A stretch of DNA of 64,000 nucleotides from Sphingobacteriaceae bacterium GW460-11-11-14-LB5. GTDB lineage: Bacteria; Bacteroidota; Bacteroidia; Sphingobacteriales; Sphingobacteriaceae. A model generated the notes under the pieces. It saw only the letters and a program-made list of their open reading frames with translations. It searched no databases and was not told where the DNA came from. Shown piece by piece: positions 17,380 through 25,689 of this stretch. The translations under genes were made by a program, and so were the position numbers. The stretch covers positions 3,348,001 through 3,412,000 of the forward strand of contig CP021237.1 in NCBI GenBank assembly GCA_002151545.1, written 5' to 3'. Positions within the stretch are counted from its first letter, which is position 1. Each line of letters opens with the position of its first letter.

Positions 17380-18917
17380 TACCTCCAATATTCGTTTTGT
17401 GTAATTTTTGCATTGGTGCTCAATACCTCTTCATCAATAGGCCAGTATATCCCTCCCTTTTTGATCAGGTCTAAAAACTTTGCATCATTGTTTTTCAGCT
17501 TATTATACCTCACCAAATCGTACCATCTCCAGCCTTCGCCCATTAATTCTCTTCTGCGTTCTGCAAAAATGGCGTCGATCAACCCTGCATTGGTACCTTT
17601 GTAAAGACCTATTCCCCTATTGTTCCGGACAATATCTAAAGCATCAGTAGCATCTTCCATACTGCCTATTGCAGCCAATGACTCGGCATAAAGCAGGGTA
17701 ATTTCTTCTATCCTGGTAAATATTAAAGCTGAACTGTAAATGGCCAGTGAGCCATCGGTTGAGGCATTTCTAATGCATTTTATTTTGCTGAATACGGTAT
17801 TAGAAGTTCCGTATCCGCTGAAATAATCAGATACCGGCAAACCGGTAAGCGGATCGAACCTAAACCTCAGGTCGTTGGGTTCGTTAAAGATGGACGCAAT
17901 TACATCATCGGGCATTTTAATCTGTGGAACAGCTTTAGCGATAATGGGTGCAGCCAGCGCCAGATCTTCCATATGGCCTATGGTGCTCATTTCAGTTGTG
18001 TTGTAGTTAAAAGGAAAACCAACCAACTGGGCGGCATTATTGCCATAAAACAGGCCATCTACCTTGGTTAAGTTGGTCGTTGTGGTATATACACCACCGC
18101 TTAGGCCAAAATTGGTCATCACAAACTTTGAATACGCTACCGCATCGAGGTATTTTCCCTGCCAGGCAGCAATATGCGCCAGAATTGAATAGGCAGAAAT
18201 CCGGTTGAATAAAATGCCGTCCCAATAAGGGGCTACTTTTCCATAATAGTTTTGCTGATTGAAACCATTCTCAATTGCACCATAGCGGTAAGGCAGATTA
18301 TTTACAATGCTTAACAGTTCATTGGTCGCAAACTGCAGTACAATTTCGCCTGCTATTCTCGGGCGTTCTGTAAAATTACCATCCGTTGAAGCGGTAATCA
18401 GGGGAATATCGCCCCATATACGAACCATATAAAAATAAGTAAATGCCCTTAAAGCCTTCATTTGGGCAACATCTACCTTATAGTTTTCTTCGGTATACTG
18501 TTTGTCGTTTTTTAAAATCTCTCCCGCACGGTCGATAAAAACCGTACAGCTGTTAATTACGGCATAAAACTTACGCCAGTTGCTCAACGATTTTACAACC
18601 GGATATGGCGCGTTTAAATTATTTTCGGTAATGGCTTTTAAATCCAGCCTGGAAGTGGCTTTAAAATCACCCATACGCACATCGCCATATAACCAATGCG
18701 CATTATTATCGGCCAGTGCCGCTCTTAACAGGCCATAAGAGCCCAATAATGCGGAGCGTGCATCAGCTAAACTCTTCCAGTTATTGCTTTCATTTACCAG
18801 GTGTGTCGAATCGATATCCAGTTTTTTATTACAGGCCGATATAAACAGGGTACTGAACAGCATAAACAAGACTGTGAATATCCTTCTTGATGGTATTACT
18901 TTATTATTCATGATCAT
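17379..18917 (-). CDS. SusD/RagB-family nutrient-binding lipoprotein (module 1)
   Basis: About 512 residues from the ATG at 18917 (others at 18935 and 18911). The signal has FISAC followed by NKKLDIDST. Family features: ESNNWKSLADARSALLGSYGLLR, MKALRAFTYFYMVRIWGDIPLI, EEITLLYAESLAAIGSMEDATDALDIVRNNRG, and the C-terminal IFAERRRELMGEGWRWYDLVRYNK with YWPI. It follows SusC 18925-21966 with only 7 bases between and is coupled by TAATG to the fasciclin gene. It is expected to form the lid of that SusC. Confidence 0.95.
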   Translation of the reverse strand: MIMNNKVIPSRRIFTVLFMLFSTLFISACNKKLDIDSTHLVNESNNWKSLADARSALLGSYGLLRAALADNNAHWLYGDVRMGDFKATSRLDLKAITENNLNAPYPVVKSLSNWRKFYAVINSCTVFIDRAGEILKNDKQYTEENYKVDVAQMKALRAFTYFYMVRIWGDIPLITASTDGNFTERPRIAGEIVLQFATNELLSIVNNLPYRYGAIENGFNQQNYYGKVAPYWDGILFNRISAYSILAHIAAWQGKYLDAVAYSKFVMTNFGLSGGVYTTTTNLTKVDGLFYGNNAAQLVGFPFNYNTTEMSTIGHMEDLALAAPIIAKAVPQIKMPDDVIASIFNEPNDLRFRFDPLTGLPVSDYFSGYGTSNTVFSKIKCIRNASTDGSLAIYSSALIFTRIEEITLLYAESLAAIGSMEDATDALDIVRNNRGIGLYKGTNAGLIDAIFAERRRELMGEGWRWYDLVRYNKLKNNDAKFLDLIKKGGIYWPIDEEVLSTNAKITQNEYWR

Positions 18918-18924
18918 TTTATGC

Positions 18925-21900
18925 TTATAAATCAATTTTTAAACCTAGTGTGAATGTTCTCGGCAAGGGCAGGCCATAACCTGTGTCTTCACCCACATAG
19001 TTAACCAGCTCTGGATCACCTCCGGTATAACTTTTCAGGGTATATACATTAAGCGCCGAGGCGTACACATAAATTTTCTTGAAATTTTTGCTGAAGTATT
19101 TGAATCTGGAAATGTCGTACCCTAAAGAAACAGACCTTAGTTTTGCATACGATCCGTTTTCAACAAAAATATCCTGATCGGTGCGGTACGATTGAACAGC
19201 ACTCCATGGATTATAGGTCGGGTAATCGGCAACATCAATTCCTTTTTGCCAAAAAGTAATCTCATTTACAGAATTGATGTTGTTATTTCCGGTTTTGTTA
19301 ATGAAATCGAGCTGATTTGCAGCAGATTGATTGATGATACTTCTTTTTAAGGCGAAATAGATGTTAAAATCAAGATTAAAACCTTTGTAACTCAGCGTAC
19401 TGTTAAAATTTCCCACGATCCTTGGCAAATAACCGCCCATGGCCACTTTATCGTTTTCATCAATTACATAATCCCCATTCTGGTCTTTCCATTTAGGGTC
19501 ACCACCATGAAGTTTCAGCCCTTTGTAGCTCATCATCTGAAAATTGGCGGGATTTACAGGAACATCAACATCGGTTTGGTAAACACCCTGACTTTGCAGC
19601 ACCAGAATCTGATCAATCGGTTTTCCAACGGTTAGTTTTTGTGTTCCGATGGTTATTTCCTGAAGGTTGTTCGGCAATGCTTTCAGCGTATTTTTATTAA
19701 AAGCAATGTTAAAGTCTGTTGTCCAGCCTATTTTATTGGCTCTGGCTTTTAATATTTCGGCCGAAACTGCAAGTTCGATTCCTTTGTTATTTACATCTAA
19801 TCCGCTTTTGTACTCTTTGGTATATCCCGATTCGGCATTAACCGGCACACCCAAAATCATCCGTTTATTGTTTTTAGAATAGAAGGATAATCTGGTTTGC
19901 AACCTGTTGTTAAAAAAGGCACCGTCTACACCAAGATCAAGCTCTTCTACATAAGCCCATGGAATATCATAACCAATCCAGCCCGAGCTATACGGTCTGG
20001 ATAAAGTACCAATACCGCCATACGAGCCTACTGATTTATTAGAACTCCAGCCTAAATCGGTTACATACTGAGGACCAGCACCATACTGATCGGTAATATT
20101 AAGGGTGCCCAACCGACCATATGAGGCATTAAGACTTAAACTGCTGAGAATCGATTTTCCGGCTTTAATATATTTTGTAATGTCCCATTTGGTACTTAAC
20201 GACGGTGAAAAAAACCACCTGTTATTGGCCTGCATATTCGATGCACCATCGGTACGGGCAATTACAGTAGCAAAAAACTCGTTGTTTAAGGTATAATCAA
20301 AGCTGCTGTAAAGAGAACTGACATTGATTTTCTGCTTGTCGGTAAACTTTTTGGTATAAAAACCTTCAGGCTGTAAATAATCGCTATGGCTAATGTCGCC
20401 GTCAACACTATTGATCCTGATGTAATCGCTGGTGCCTTTGTAACCTTGCAGGTAATTGTACTTGTTCACATCGAGCGAAATTGTATGCCCAAACAATGCT
20501 TTAAAAACATGGGTTTTATTTAGTGTAAAATTGTAAGCCAGCGAGTTATCTACATTTAAACGTTGGTTATAAGCATAAAAATTGGATACATAATTATTCC
20601 CGTCCATTAAAGTTGTAGGATAGAATAAATCTCTCATTCCCTCATTGTAATCGAATGATATCCGGGTAATGAAATCGAAGTTTTTATATTTTGCATTGGC
20701 AGAGAACGAGCCCTGAATTACATTATTGATGTTATTATCGATGGTTTTATTTTCATATTCGCTTAAATAGTTGCCATAAATATTTTTGTTGGGTGCTATC
20801 GGACTAATCAGATCGGGTATATATTGCATTTCGGCAAAACGATCTCTTAACGAACGGTTTCTATCACGGTTTAACCGCGTAGCATTAACCATGGTTGATA
20901 TGGTAAGCCATTTTAGAGGAAGTACATTAATAAAAAAAGATGCATTGTACCTATTGAGTCGTGTATCGTCAGCATTACCTGCATTAGAAGTGTTACCGGC
21001 AAAAAACCTGAAATTAGATCTCGACGTTCCGCCTGTTATACTGGCATTTATGGTGTGTAAGGCCGAATTTTTATAGTAAAGATCGGTCCAGTCTGATCTG
21101 CCATAATAATTTTCGTTAGTGGCATCAGCCAGATACGAAGGGTATTTATCAAAATCTTCGGCAGTGGCATATTTATTATAAAAAATACGGCGTAAAAGGC
21201 TTTCGTCCCGACCATTGGTGGTGGTTATCTTATTTTTGGTTGCATAGCCGTAATAACTGTTAATAGAAATTTCACGGTTACCCTGATGGGCATTTTTGGT
21301 GGTAATTAATATTGCACCATTTGCAGCACGTGGGCCATAGATAGATAAAGCAGCCAAATTGCTGACCACGTTTATGGATTGAATATTATCGAGATCGATA
21401 GAAGACAATAAATTGGTGGCTGGCCCAATTGGGGAGAAATCATACTCCTGGATGGTATAAACAAAGGGATTATCGCCGATTAAGGGAATCCCATTGATAA
21501 AAACAGCGGGTTGTGCTTCGGCAATATTGGTTTTCGAAAGCAAAGGCCTGCTTAAGCCCCTTAACAACATCGATTGATCTGCGCTGCCAGGTTCCCCGGT
21601 AATTTCCTGTACATATAAGCCCTTCGAGTTACTCTTTAATGCTTGCTGTAAAGAAATAAAAGGATAAATACTAATGTTGCTGAGTTTTACGGTATCTACA
21701 TTTCTCTTCGATACATAACTCACCAACACAACCGAATCGATAGAAACGGGCTGTTTTGCTTTTTTTGTCGTATCCTGAAAATAGCTGTTATTGGAAACGG
21801 CTCTAAGGTAATCTGTTTCTTTTCCGTACGACTTAAGGCTAAGTATACCGGTAAACATGATCGATGCCATTAAAAATAAGGCCATCTTTCCTGGTATGTT

Positions 21901-21966
21901 TTTAAGTGACCAGACCTGGGAAAGCTTTTTAATGTAATGATCCAATTCTTGATTTTTTTCGTTCAT
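18925..21966 (-). CDS. SusC/RagA-type transporter lacking the N-terminal regulatory domain (module 1)
   Basis: 1013 residues. A hydrophilic start of about 27 residues precedes a hydrophobic segment (MALFLMASIMFTGILSL), so the export signal is long. The usual carboxypeptidase-regulatory-like domain is missing: the sequence passes from a spacer to SIDSVVLVSYVSKR and then to the Plug (FISLQQALKSNSKGLYVQ, QSMLLRGLSRP, AVFINGIPLIGD, INVVSNLAALSIYGPRAANGAILITT). The barrel ends RTFTLGLKIDL, typical of SusC. First gene of the 12-gene operon. It should import the operon's substrate with SusD 17379-18917 using TonB; the loss of the regulatory domain may alter periplasmic contacts. Confidence 0.92.
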   Translation of the reverse strand: MNEKNQELDHYIKKLSQVWSLKNIPGKMALFLMASIMFTGILSLKSYGKETDYLRAVSNNSYFQDTTKKAKQPVSIDSVVLVSYVSKRNVDTVKLSNISIYPFISLQQALKSNSKGLYVQEITGEPGSADQSMLLRGLSRPLLSKTNIAEAQPAVFINGIPLIGDNPFVYTIQEYDFSPIGPATNLLSSIDLDNIQSINVVSNLAALSIYGPRAANGAILITTKNAHQGNREISINSYYGYATKNKITTTNGRDESLLRRIFYNKYATAEDFDKYPSYLADATNENYYGRSDWTDLYYKNSALHTINASITGGTSRSNFRFFAGNTSNAGNADDTRLNRYNASFFINVLPLKWLTISTMVNATRLNRDRNRSLRDRFAEMQYIPDLISPIAPNKNIYGNYLSEYENKTIDNNINNVIQGSFSANAKYKNFDFITRISFDYNEGMRDLFYPTTLMDGNNYVSNFYAYNQRLNVDNSLAYNFTLNKTHVFKALFGHTISLDVNKYNYLQGYKGTSDYIRINSVDGDISHSDYLQPEGFYTKKFTDKQKINVSSLYSSFDYTLNNEFFATVIARTDGASNMQANNRWFFSPSLSTKWDITKYIKAGKSILSSLSLNASYGRLGTLNITDQYGAGPQYVTDLGWSSNKSVGSYGGIGTLSRPYSSGWIGYDIPWAYVEELDLGVDGAFFNNRLQTRLSFYSKNNKRMILGVPVNAESGYTKEYKSGLDVNNKGIELAVSAEILKARANKIGWTTDFNIAFNKNTLKALPNNLQEITIGTQKLTVGKPIDQILVLQSQGVYQTDVDVPVNPANFQMMSYKGLKLHGGDPKWKDQNGDYVIDENDKVAMGGYLPRIVGNFNSTLSYKGFNLDFNIYFALKRSIINQSAANQLDFINKTGNNNINSVNEITFWQKGIDVADYPTYNPWSAVQSYRTDQDIFVENGSYAKLRSVSLGYDISRFKYFSKNFKKIYVYASALNVYTLKSYTGGDPELVNYVGEDTGYGLPLPRTFTLGLKIDL

Positions 21967-22785
21967 TTTAAATAATGTTTGTTGGCTTAACTATTTAAAA
22001 ACAGCAATACAATCCCATCCAAACCTTTCGGTTTAGGCAAATAAATTCCCACACCATTTTTATGGCAATGCTTCAGGAAAAGAAATGACAAAGTCTAATG
22101 GGGCTGCTCTCCATCAAGTTCTGTTGTTCTTTTTCTTTGGGCTGGAAACTGTTTAGCTGTTTTTACCTTTGTAATTTTGTGCCGGGCTTTAATTCGGAAT
22201 TAAATGTTGACCTGGAAATGAAAAGTATTTGACATGATCAAATTTTAGTGTTACCAGGATCATTTTAGGATAAGGCAGCACATTAAACATTTCGGTTAAA
22301 GCTTTAAGGTGTAGCAGTAAGGGGGAACGGAAAAACGCAGCGGAGACACAGCGTTTAATTTGCTCCGGATTAACCTTCAAAAGATCTAGCTTGTGAAGTA
22401 GTTGTTTTTTCATCATTGTTGGTTTTGGTTAATTGCTTATAAACATGCTTTAGGTAGACATACTTATAACGTTCTCATATCTTCCTGAAGCCAGGAAGGA
22501 TACGTGTTTGGTTAAATCAAAACTGGTGTATTATCCGTTAAAAAAGGGTGAAAATTGTTAAAGAAAGGATAGAAAATTGGACACAATCAACTAAATATCA
22601 AGCTATTTAGCTTAAAACCAGAGATAGGAATATTTTATGCAAGGTGTTTATGTTTAACAACCGCATCGAATGTAACCGCCACCTATATCATAAAAAGGAG
22701 CATGCAACTAACAGCGGAAAACACAGGTGTTTACCCATTAAAGGGTATCGTAAGTAAGAGGAGATTCTTTTTTGAGTGAATTAAT
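21967..22785. other. 819-bp leader and regulatory region upstream of the large operon
   Basis: No convincing gene. It holds the direct-repeat operator copy B (22537-22593), a short hairpin CTTCCTG-AAGC-CAGGAAG (22481-22498), and an open frame of 75 codons on the minus strand (22189-22416) that starts about 120 bases downstream of the operator and resembles nothing I know. If transcription starts just below the operator, the SusC mRNA would have a leader of roughly 500 bases. I could not find a clear TAnnTTTG box here on the minus strand. Confidence 0.4.
22537..22593 (-). promoter_or_regulatory. Direct-repeat operator upstream of SusC operon, copy B
   Basis: Plus-strand GGGTGAAAAT (22546-22555) is followed 22 bases later by GGATAGAAAAT (22567-22577) and by AATCAACTA (22585-22593). 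From the AAAAT of the first half-site, 22 of 30 positions match copy A at 916-970 without gaps, and the preceding AGGGTG is also shared. It lies between the LysR gene and the SusC operon, in the same orientation relative to the operon as copy A has to GH88. Likely a binding site of one regulator, perhaps a hybrid two-component system not in this window. Confidence 0.5.
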
Positions 22786-23667
22786 TCAATTTAACTGGGT
22801 ATAATGTTTAATAAACCAGGTTAAGGCCGGGTTTTTATTCGATTCTTTATAAGCCAGTACCACTTCAGTATTAACGGGAATAGCATCAAATTCAATAAAA
22901 GATACTTTCAACTGTGCATATTGCTTTTTTAACGACAAGGGCAAAATAGATACACCCAAACCTGCTTCTACCAATTGTAATATAGAGTGCACATTGTTAG
23001 CCTCATGGGTAATGTCGGGGCTAAAGCCCATCCGCTGGCAAATCTCCATCAGTTTCTGGTTATACTGGGGTGCAAAATCTTTATTAAAGAAGATAAACGG
23101 ACTTTTCTTCAAGAAATCGGCGAGTCCGTTTTTTGCATCAATTTTTTGATCCGTTAAAGGAATAACCACTACAAAGGGATCAAAAAATAAAGATTCTACT
23201 TTTAATTTTTCCGATAAAACCGGAGCTCTTAAAATTCCCACATCTAAACCACCATGTTCTAACTCTTTAATTTGGGCGAGTGTAGGTACTTCGAATAAAC
23301 TTGTTTTCAGGTAAGGAAATTCCTGATGCATCAATTTTAAAATTTCGGCAAGCTGCGATTGATAAACCGAACTGATATAACCAATCTTTAATTCGCCGCT
23401 AACGCCCCCATGAATCTTACGAACCACTTCTTTACTTTCTTCCAGTTTGGCAAACATGGCGTCTACTTCAACCTTAAAATACCTGCCTGCATTGGTTAAT
23501 GCAACCCGCTTATTATTCCGAACAAATAACTGTACACCAAGTTCTTCTTCAAGCTCTTTAATCTGCCTGCTCAAAGGAGGTTGCGAGATAAAAAGTTTGC
23601 TTGCTGCTTTGGTAAAATGAAGTTCTTCCGCAACAGTTTTAAAATACAGCAGATGTCTGAGTTCCAT
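22786..23667 (-). CDS. LysR-family transcriptional regulator
   Basis: 293 residues. N-terminal winged HTH (MELRHLLYFKTVAEELHFTK, AASKLFISQPPLSRQIKELE, LGVQLFVRNNKRVALTNAG; residues 1-63), followed by the two-lobed periplasmic-binding-like effector domain (about 90-293; IGYISSVYQSQLAEIL, LDVGILRAP, ILPLSL). It binds DNA as a tetramer and responds to a small effector, which is not predictable here. It is divergent from the methyltransferase gene at 23761, and a T-N11-A dyad lies in between (23676-23688), so autoregulation and control of that neighbour are likely. It also lies upstream of, and in line with, the SusC operon, but 819 bp away. Confidence 0.93.
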   Translation of the reverse strand: MELRHLLYFKTVAEELHFTKAASKLFISQPPLSRQIKELEEELGVQLFVRNNKRVALTNAGRYFKVEVDAMFAKLEESKEVVRKIHGGVSGELKIGYISSVYQSQLAEILKLMHQEFPYLKTSLFEVPTLAQIKELEHGGLDVGILRAPVLSEKLKVESLFFDPFVVVIPLTDQKIDAKNGLADFLKKSPFIFFNKDFAPQYNQKLMEICQRMGFSPDITHEANNVHSILQLVEAGLGVSILPLSLKKQYAQLKVSFIEFDAIPVNTEVVLAYKESNKNPALTWFIKHYTQLN

Positions 23668-23674
23668 ATTTATA

Positions 23675-23689
23675 ATACCTTTAAAGTAT
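23675..23689. promoter_or_regulatory. Candidate LysR-type box (T-N11-A dyad)
   Basis: The sequence ATACCTTTAAAGTAT contains the dyad CTTTAAAG and fits the LysR consensus T-N11-A (T23676 to A23688). It begins 8 bases upstream of the LysR start codon and lies in the 93-base gap to the divergent methyltransferase, the classical position for LysR autoregulation. Confidence 0.4.
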
Positions 23690-23760
23690 CGTTTTATGCT
23701 AAAATTGATATTTTACAAATATGATTAACCGCACTAACTTTACAAAAAAAATTTAAAGCA

Positions 23761-24483
23761 ATGAATAAAGATTTTTCGCACAAGGCAACCAATGAAGAGA
23801 TTAAAACCAGGTTTGATAACGATGTAGAACGTTTCTCGAACTTAGAGAGCGGACAACAAACCACCATCGATGCACCACTTACCATGGAGCTTTGCACCGG
23901 AGCGGCTAAATATATTAATCCTAATGCGAAAGAACTGCTGGATATTGGATGTGGTGCAGGCAATTATACCTTAAAAATGCTCAGTAAAATTCCAAACCTT
24001 AACTGTACCCTTAACGATTTGAGTTTACCAATGCTGGAACGTGCAAGAGACAGGGTATCGGCACAAACGACCGGAAAAATAACCATTGTGCAGGATGATA
24101 TGCGCAACCTGAATTTACCCGATAATCATTTCGATATTATACTTGCTGCTGCAACATTTCATCATTTGCGAACCGATGCCGACTGGGAACTCGTTTTTTC
24201 TAAAGTTTACCAGGCTTTAAAACCCGGAGGCAGCATCTGGATTTCGGACCTTATTGCGCACGATTCGGTATTAATTGATCATCTTTTTAAAGATCAATAC
24301 GGGGCCTATCTCGAAACCCTTGGTGGTGCCGCATATAAACAGCAGGTATTTGATTATATTGAATATGAAGATACGCCACGCTCTTTAAACTATCAACTGG
24401 CTTTATTGCAAAAAGTTGGGTTTAGCGTTACCGAGATCTTACACAAAAACTCTTATTTTGCGGCATTTGGTGCAATAAAATAA
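23761..24483 (+). CDS. Class I SAM-dependent methyltransferase
   Basis: 240 residues. SAM-binding motif I is LLDIGCGAGNYTLKML (about 60-75); an acidic residue after the second strand falls in LNDLSLPMLERAR, followed by IVQDDMRNLNLPDNHFDIILAAATFHHL (motifs II-III) and LKPGGSIWISDL (post-motif). This is the Methyltransf_25/11 fold, cytoplasmic. The acceptor substrate is not evident. The gene is divergent from a LysR regulator with a candidate operator between, so expression probably depends on the LysR effector. It ends 5 bases before a strong hairpin. Confidence 0.9.
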   Translation: MNKDFSHKATNEEIKTRFDNDVERFSNLESGQQTTIDAPLTMELCTGAAKYINPNAKELLDIGCGAGNYTLKMLSKIPNLNCTLNDLSLPMLERARDRVSAQTTGKITIVQDDMRNLNLPDNHFDIILAAATFHHLRTDADWELVFSKVYQALKPGGSIWISDLIAHDSVLIDHLFKDQYGAYLETLGGAAYKQQVFDYIEYEDTPRSLNYQLALLQKVGFSVTEILHKNSYFAAFGAIK

Positions 24484-24488
24484 AGAAA

Positions 24489-24531
24489 GATGATGATAGG
24501 TGATATTTAACCAGTATTACCTATCATCATC
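24489..24531. terminator. Perfect 13-bp hairpin after the methyltransferase gene
   Basis: GATGATGATAGGT (24489-24501) pairs perfectly with ACCTATCATCATC (24519-24531) around a 17-base loop. It starts 6 bases after the methyltransferase stop codon, as a terminator would, but no T-run follows on either strand, so it may instead protect the mRNA 3' end. Confidence 0.45.
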
Positions 24532-24623
24532 ACCCGGGCAAATACTCAAACTGATCTGATGCGGTCTAATGTCCTATAAGTCCTTTTCAGGAACAGCAAA
24601 TTAAATATCCCTCTTGTAAATTG

Positions 24624-24833
24624 TCATTCACTGATTTGATGTGATTTTCTGCCAAGTACCCAGCGGTTACGCATGCACCGGTAACACCGGTAACGTTTCA
24701 TAGGTAACCAGAAAAACAGGGTTTTCATGATAAATGTCCGTGGAATTCTTTCCAAATCCGATTTATCGCCCTTACCGCAAGGACATACACCTTGCAAATG
24801 GTCGTTCCCGGCTGATTCGATTACTGCTGTCAT
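24624..24833 (-). CDS. Small Cys-rich (zinc-ribbon-like) protein
   Basis: 69 residues. Two cysteine pairs, CPCG (near 17-20) and CYRC (near 55-58), flank a hydrophobic stretch RTFIMKTLFFWLPMKRYRCY. The arrangement resembles short Bacteroidota proteins of the form C-x-C ... R-I-P-R-x-F/L ... W-L/V-P-x-K-R-Y-K-C-x-x-C that I know as uncharacterised, probably metal-binding, possibly membrane-associated proteins. No function can be assigned. It stands alone between the methyltransferase and a decayed gene. Confidence 0.5.
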   Translation of the reverse strand: MTAVIESAGNDHLQGVCPCGKGDKSDLERIPRTFIMKTLFFWLPMKRYRCYRCMRNRWVLGRKSHQISE

Positions 24834-24960
24834 GACACAAAAAATTGAAAACTTATACTAAACACATGGATAAGCAAAAATATAGCGCAAATGTTAATAT
24901 AAAATAACCTGTTGAATATCAAAACAAGCTTCAGCGCTCTGTATCTGGAAAATTCCGCTG

Positions 24961-25245
24961 TTATTTCCTGATCTTTCTATAATACCTGGCTATTTTTTTA
25001 GCATCTTTTTTAAATGTTTTTATACAATCTTCTATTTCCTTCTTCGATCATATTTCCACCCTGGCCTTAACCACCTGCTTAAAACGACCTACTGTAAGCA
25101 GCTGGTTTTTACTATCGCGAAATTTCACATTCGGAAAAAGTTCTATAATATGACGTTTATTTCTTTCCCTGATTTCGCTTAGTTTGGTAAAAGATCTTGA
25201 CTTTGTATCGCTGTTACAATGTTCAAATCCATATTTACTTTTGTT
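24961..25245 (-). pseudogene. Decayed small gene with in-frame stop and no start
   Basis: One minus-strand frame reads about 66 sense codons (ending FKQVVKARVEI), then TGA at 25050-25048, then 28 more codons (ending ARYYRKIRK) to TAA at 24963-24961. The two halves are in the same frame and both are Lys/Arg-rich with plausible helices, but there is no ATG, GTG or TTG start before the upstream stop at 25248. This looks like a remnant of a basic protein of roughly 90-100 residues. I do not recognise the family; chance cannot be excluded. Confidence 0.35.
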
Positions 25246-25428
25246 TCAGTTAAATATACCAGTTTGTGTTTAAAACACACCCTGCTAAATAAAATATATA
25301 ACTCAATAAACCAATCAAGGTTAGCAGTTTATGCAGGCTATAAAAACCAAAGCGATGTAATTTTTTGCCTGATCGTTCCTATAGATGTAACCACATTATT
25401 TCATAGCTTTACGAGCAAACAATACAAC

Positions 25429-25689
25429 ATGATGAACTTAGTGATGTCAATTATCGGATGGTGTGGAGTGGTATTTTGTACGCTTGGCTATCTTTTCTTA
25501 AGCATGAAATTAATCCGTGCCGATTCACTCGCTTTTCAGGCTCTCAATATATTGGGTGGTTTGTGTTTAGCCATAACCGCGTTAGACACCCACGATCTGC
25601 CAAATGCCGCAGCAAATGTCCTCTGGATGTCTATTGGTTTATATGCTTTAAGCAGGCAGTTTAGCAAGCGGGAGCAGAAGCAGCCTTAA
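25429..25689 (+). CDS. CBU_0592-like small membrane protein
   Basis: 86 residues from the tandem ATG at 25429/25432; an upstream extension to 25219 has no membrane-protein character and is rejected. Three hydrophobic segments are visible: MSIIGWCGVVFCTLGYLFLS, FQALNILGGLCLAITALD, and AAANVLWMSIGLYALS. The order W-x-G ... Y-L-x-x-S-x-x-x-I-x-x-D-S-x-x-F-Q-x-x-N-x-x-G ... N-x-x-W fits the uncharacterised CBU_0592 family (a MtN3/PQ-loop-like half unit). The 3' end overlaps the convergent TetR gene by 29 bases. Function unknown. Confidence 0.7.
   Translation: MMNLVMSIIGWCGVVFCTLGYLFLSMKLIRADSLAFQALNILGGLCLAITALDTHDLPNAAANVLWMSIGLYALSRQFSKREQKQP

Noticed and set aside
22172..22179. TAATTTTG on the plus strand resembling a -7 box
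   Set aside because: No gene follows on the plus strand for more than 1.5 kb, so it is probably chance.
22189..22416. 75-codon open frame on the minus strand in the SusC leader
   Set aside because: No recognisable homology, no clear ribosome binding site and unusual composition. Mentioned only as part of the leader hypothesis, not called as a gene.
22481..22498. Hairpin CTTCCTG-AAGC-CAGGAAG
   Set aside because: Short, without a T-run and far from a gene end; not called as a terminator or riboswitch.
25219..25428. N-terminal extension of the small membrane protein
   Set aside because: The extension overlaps the decayed minus-strand gene and adds no family sequence; the family N-terminus starts at the tandem ATG at 25429.
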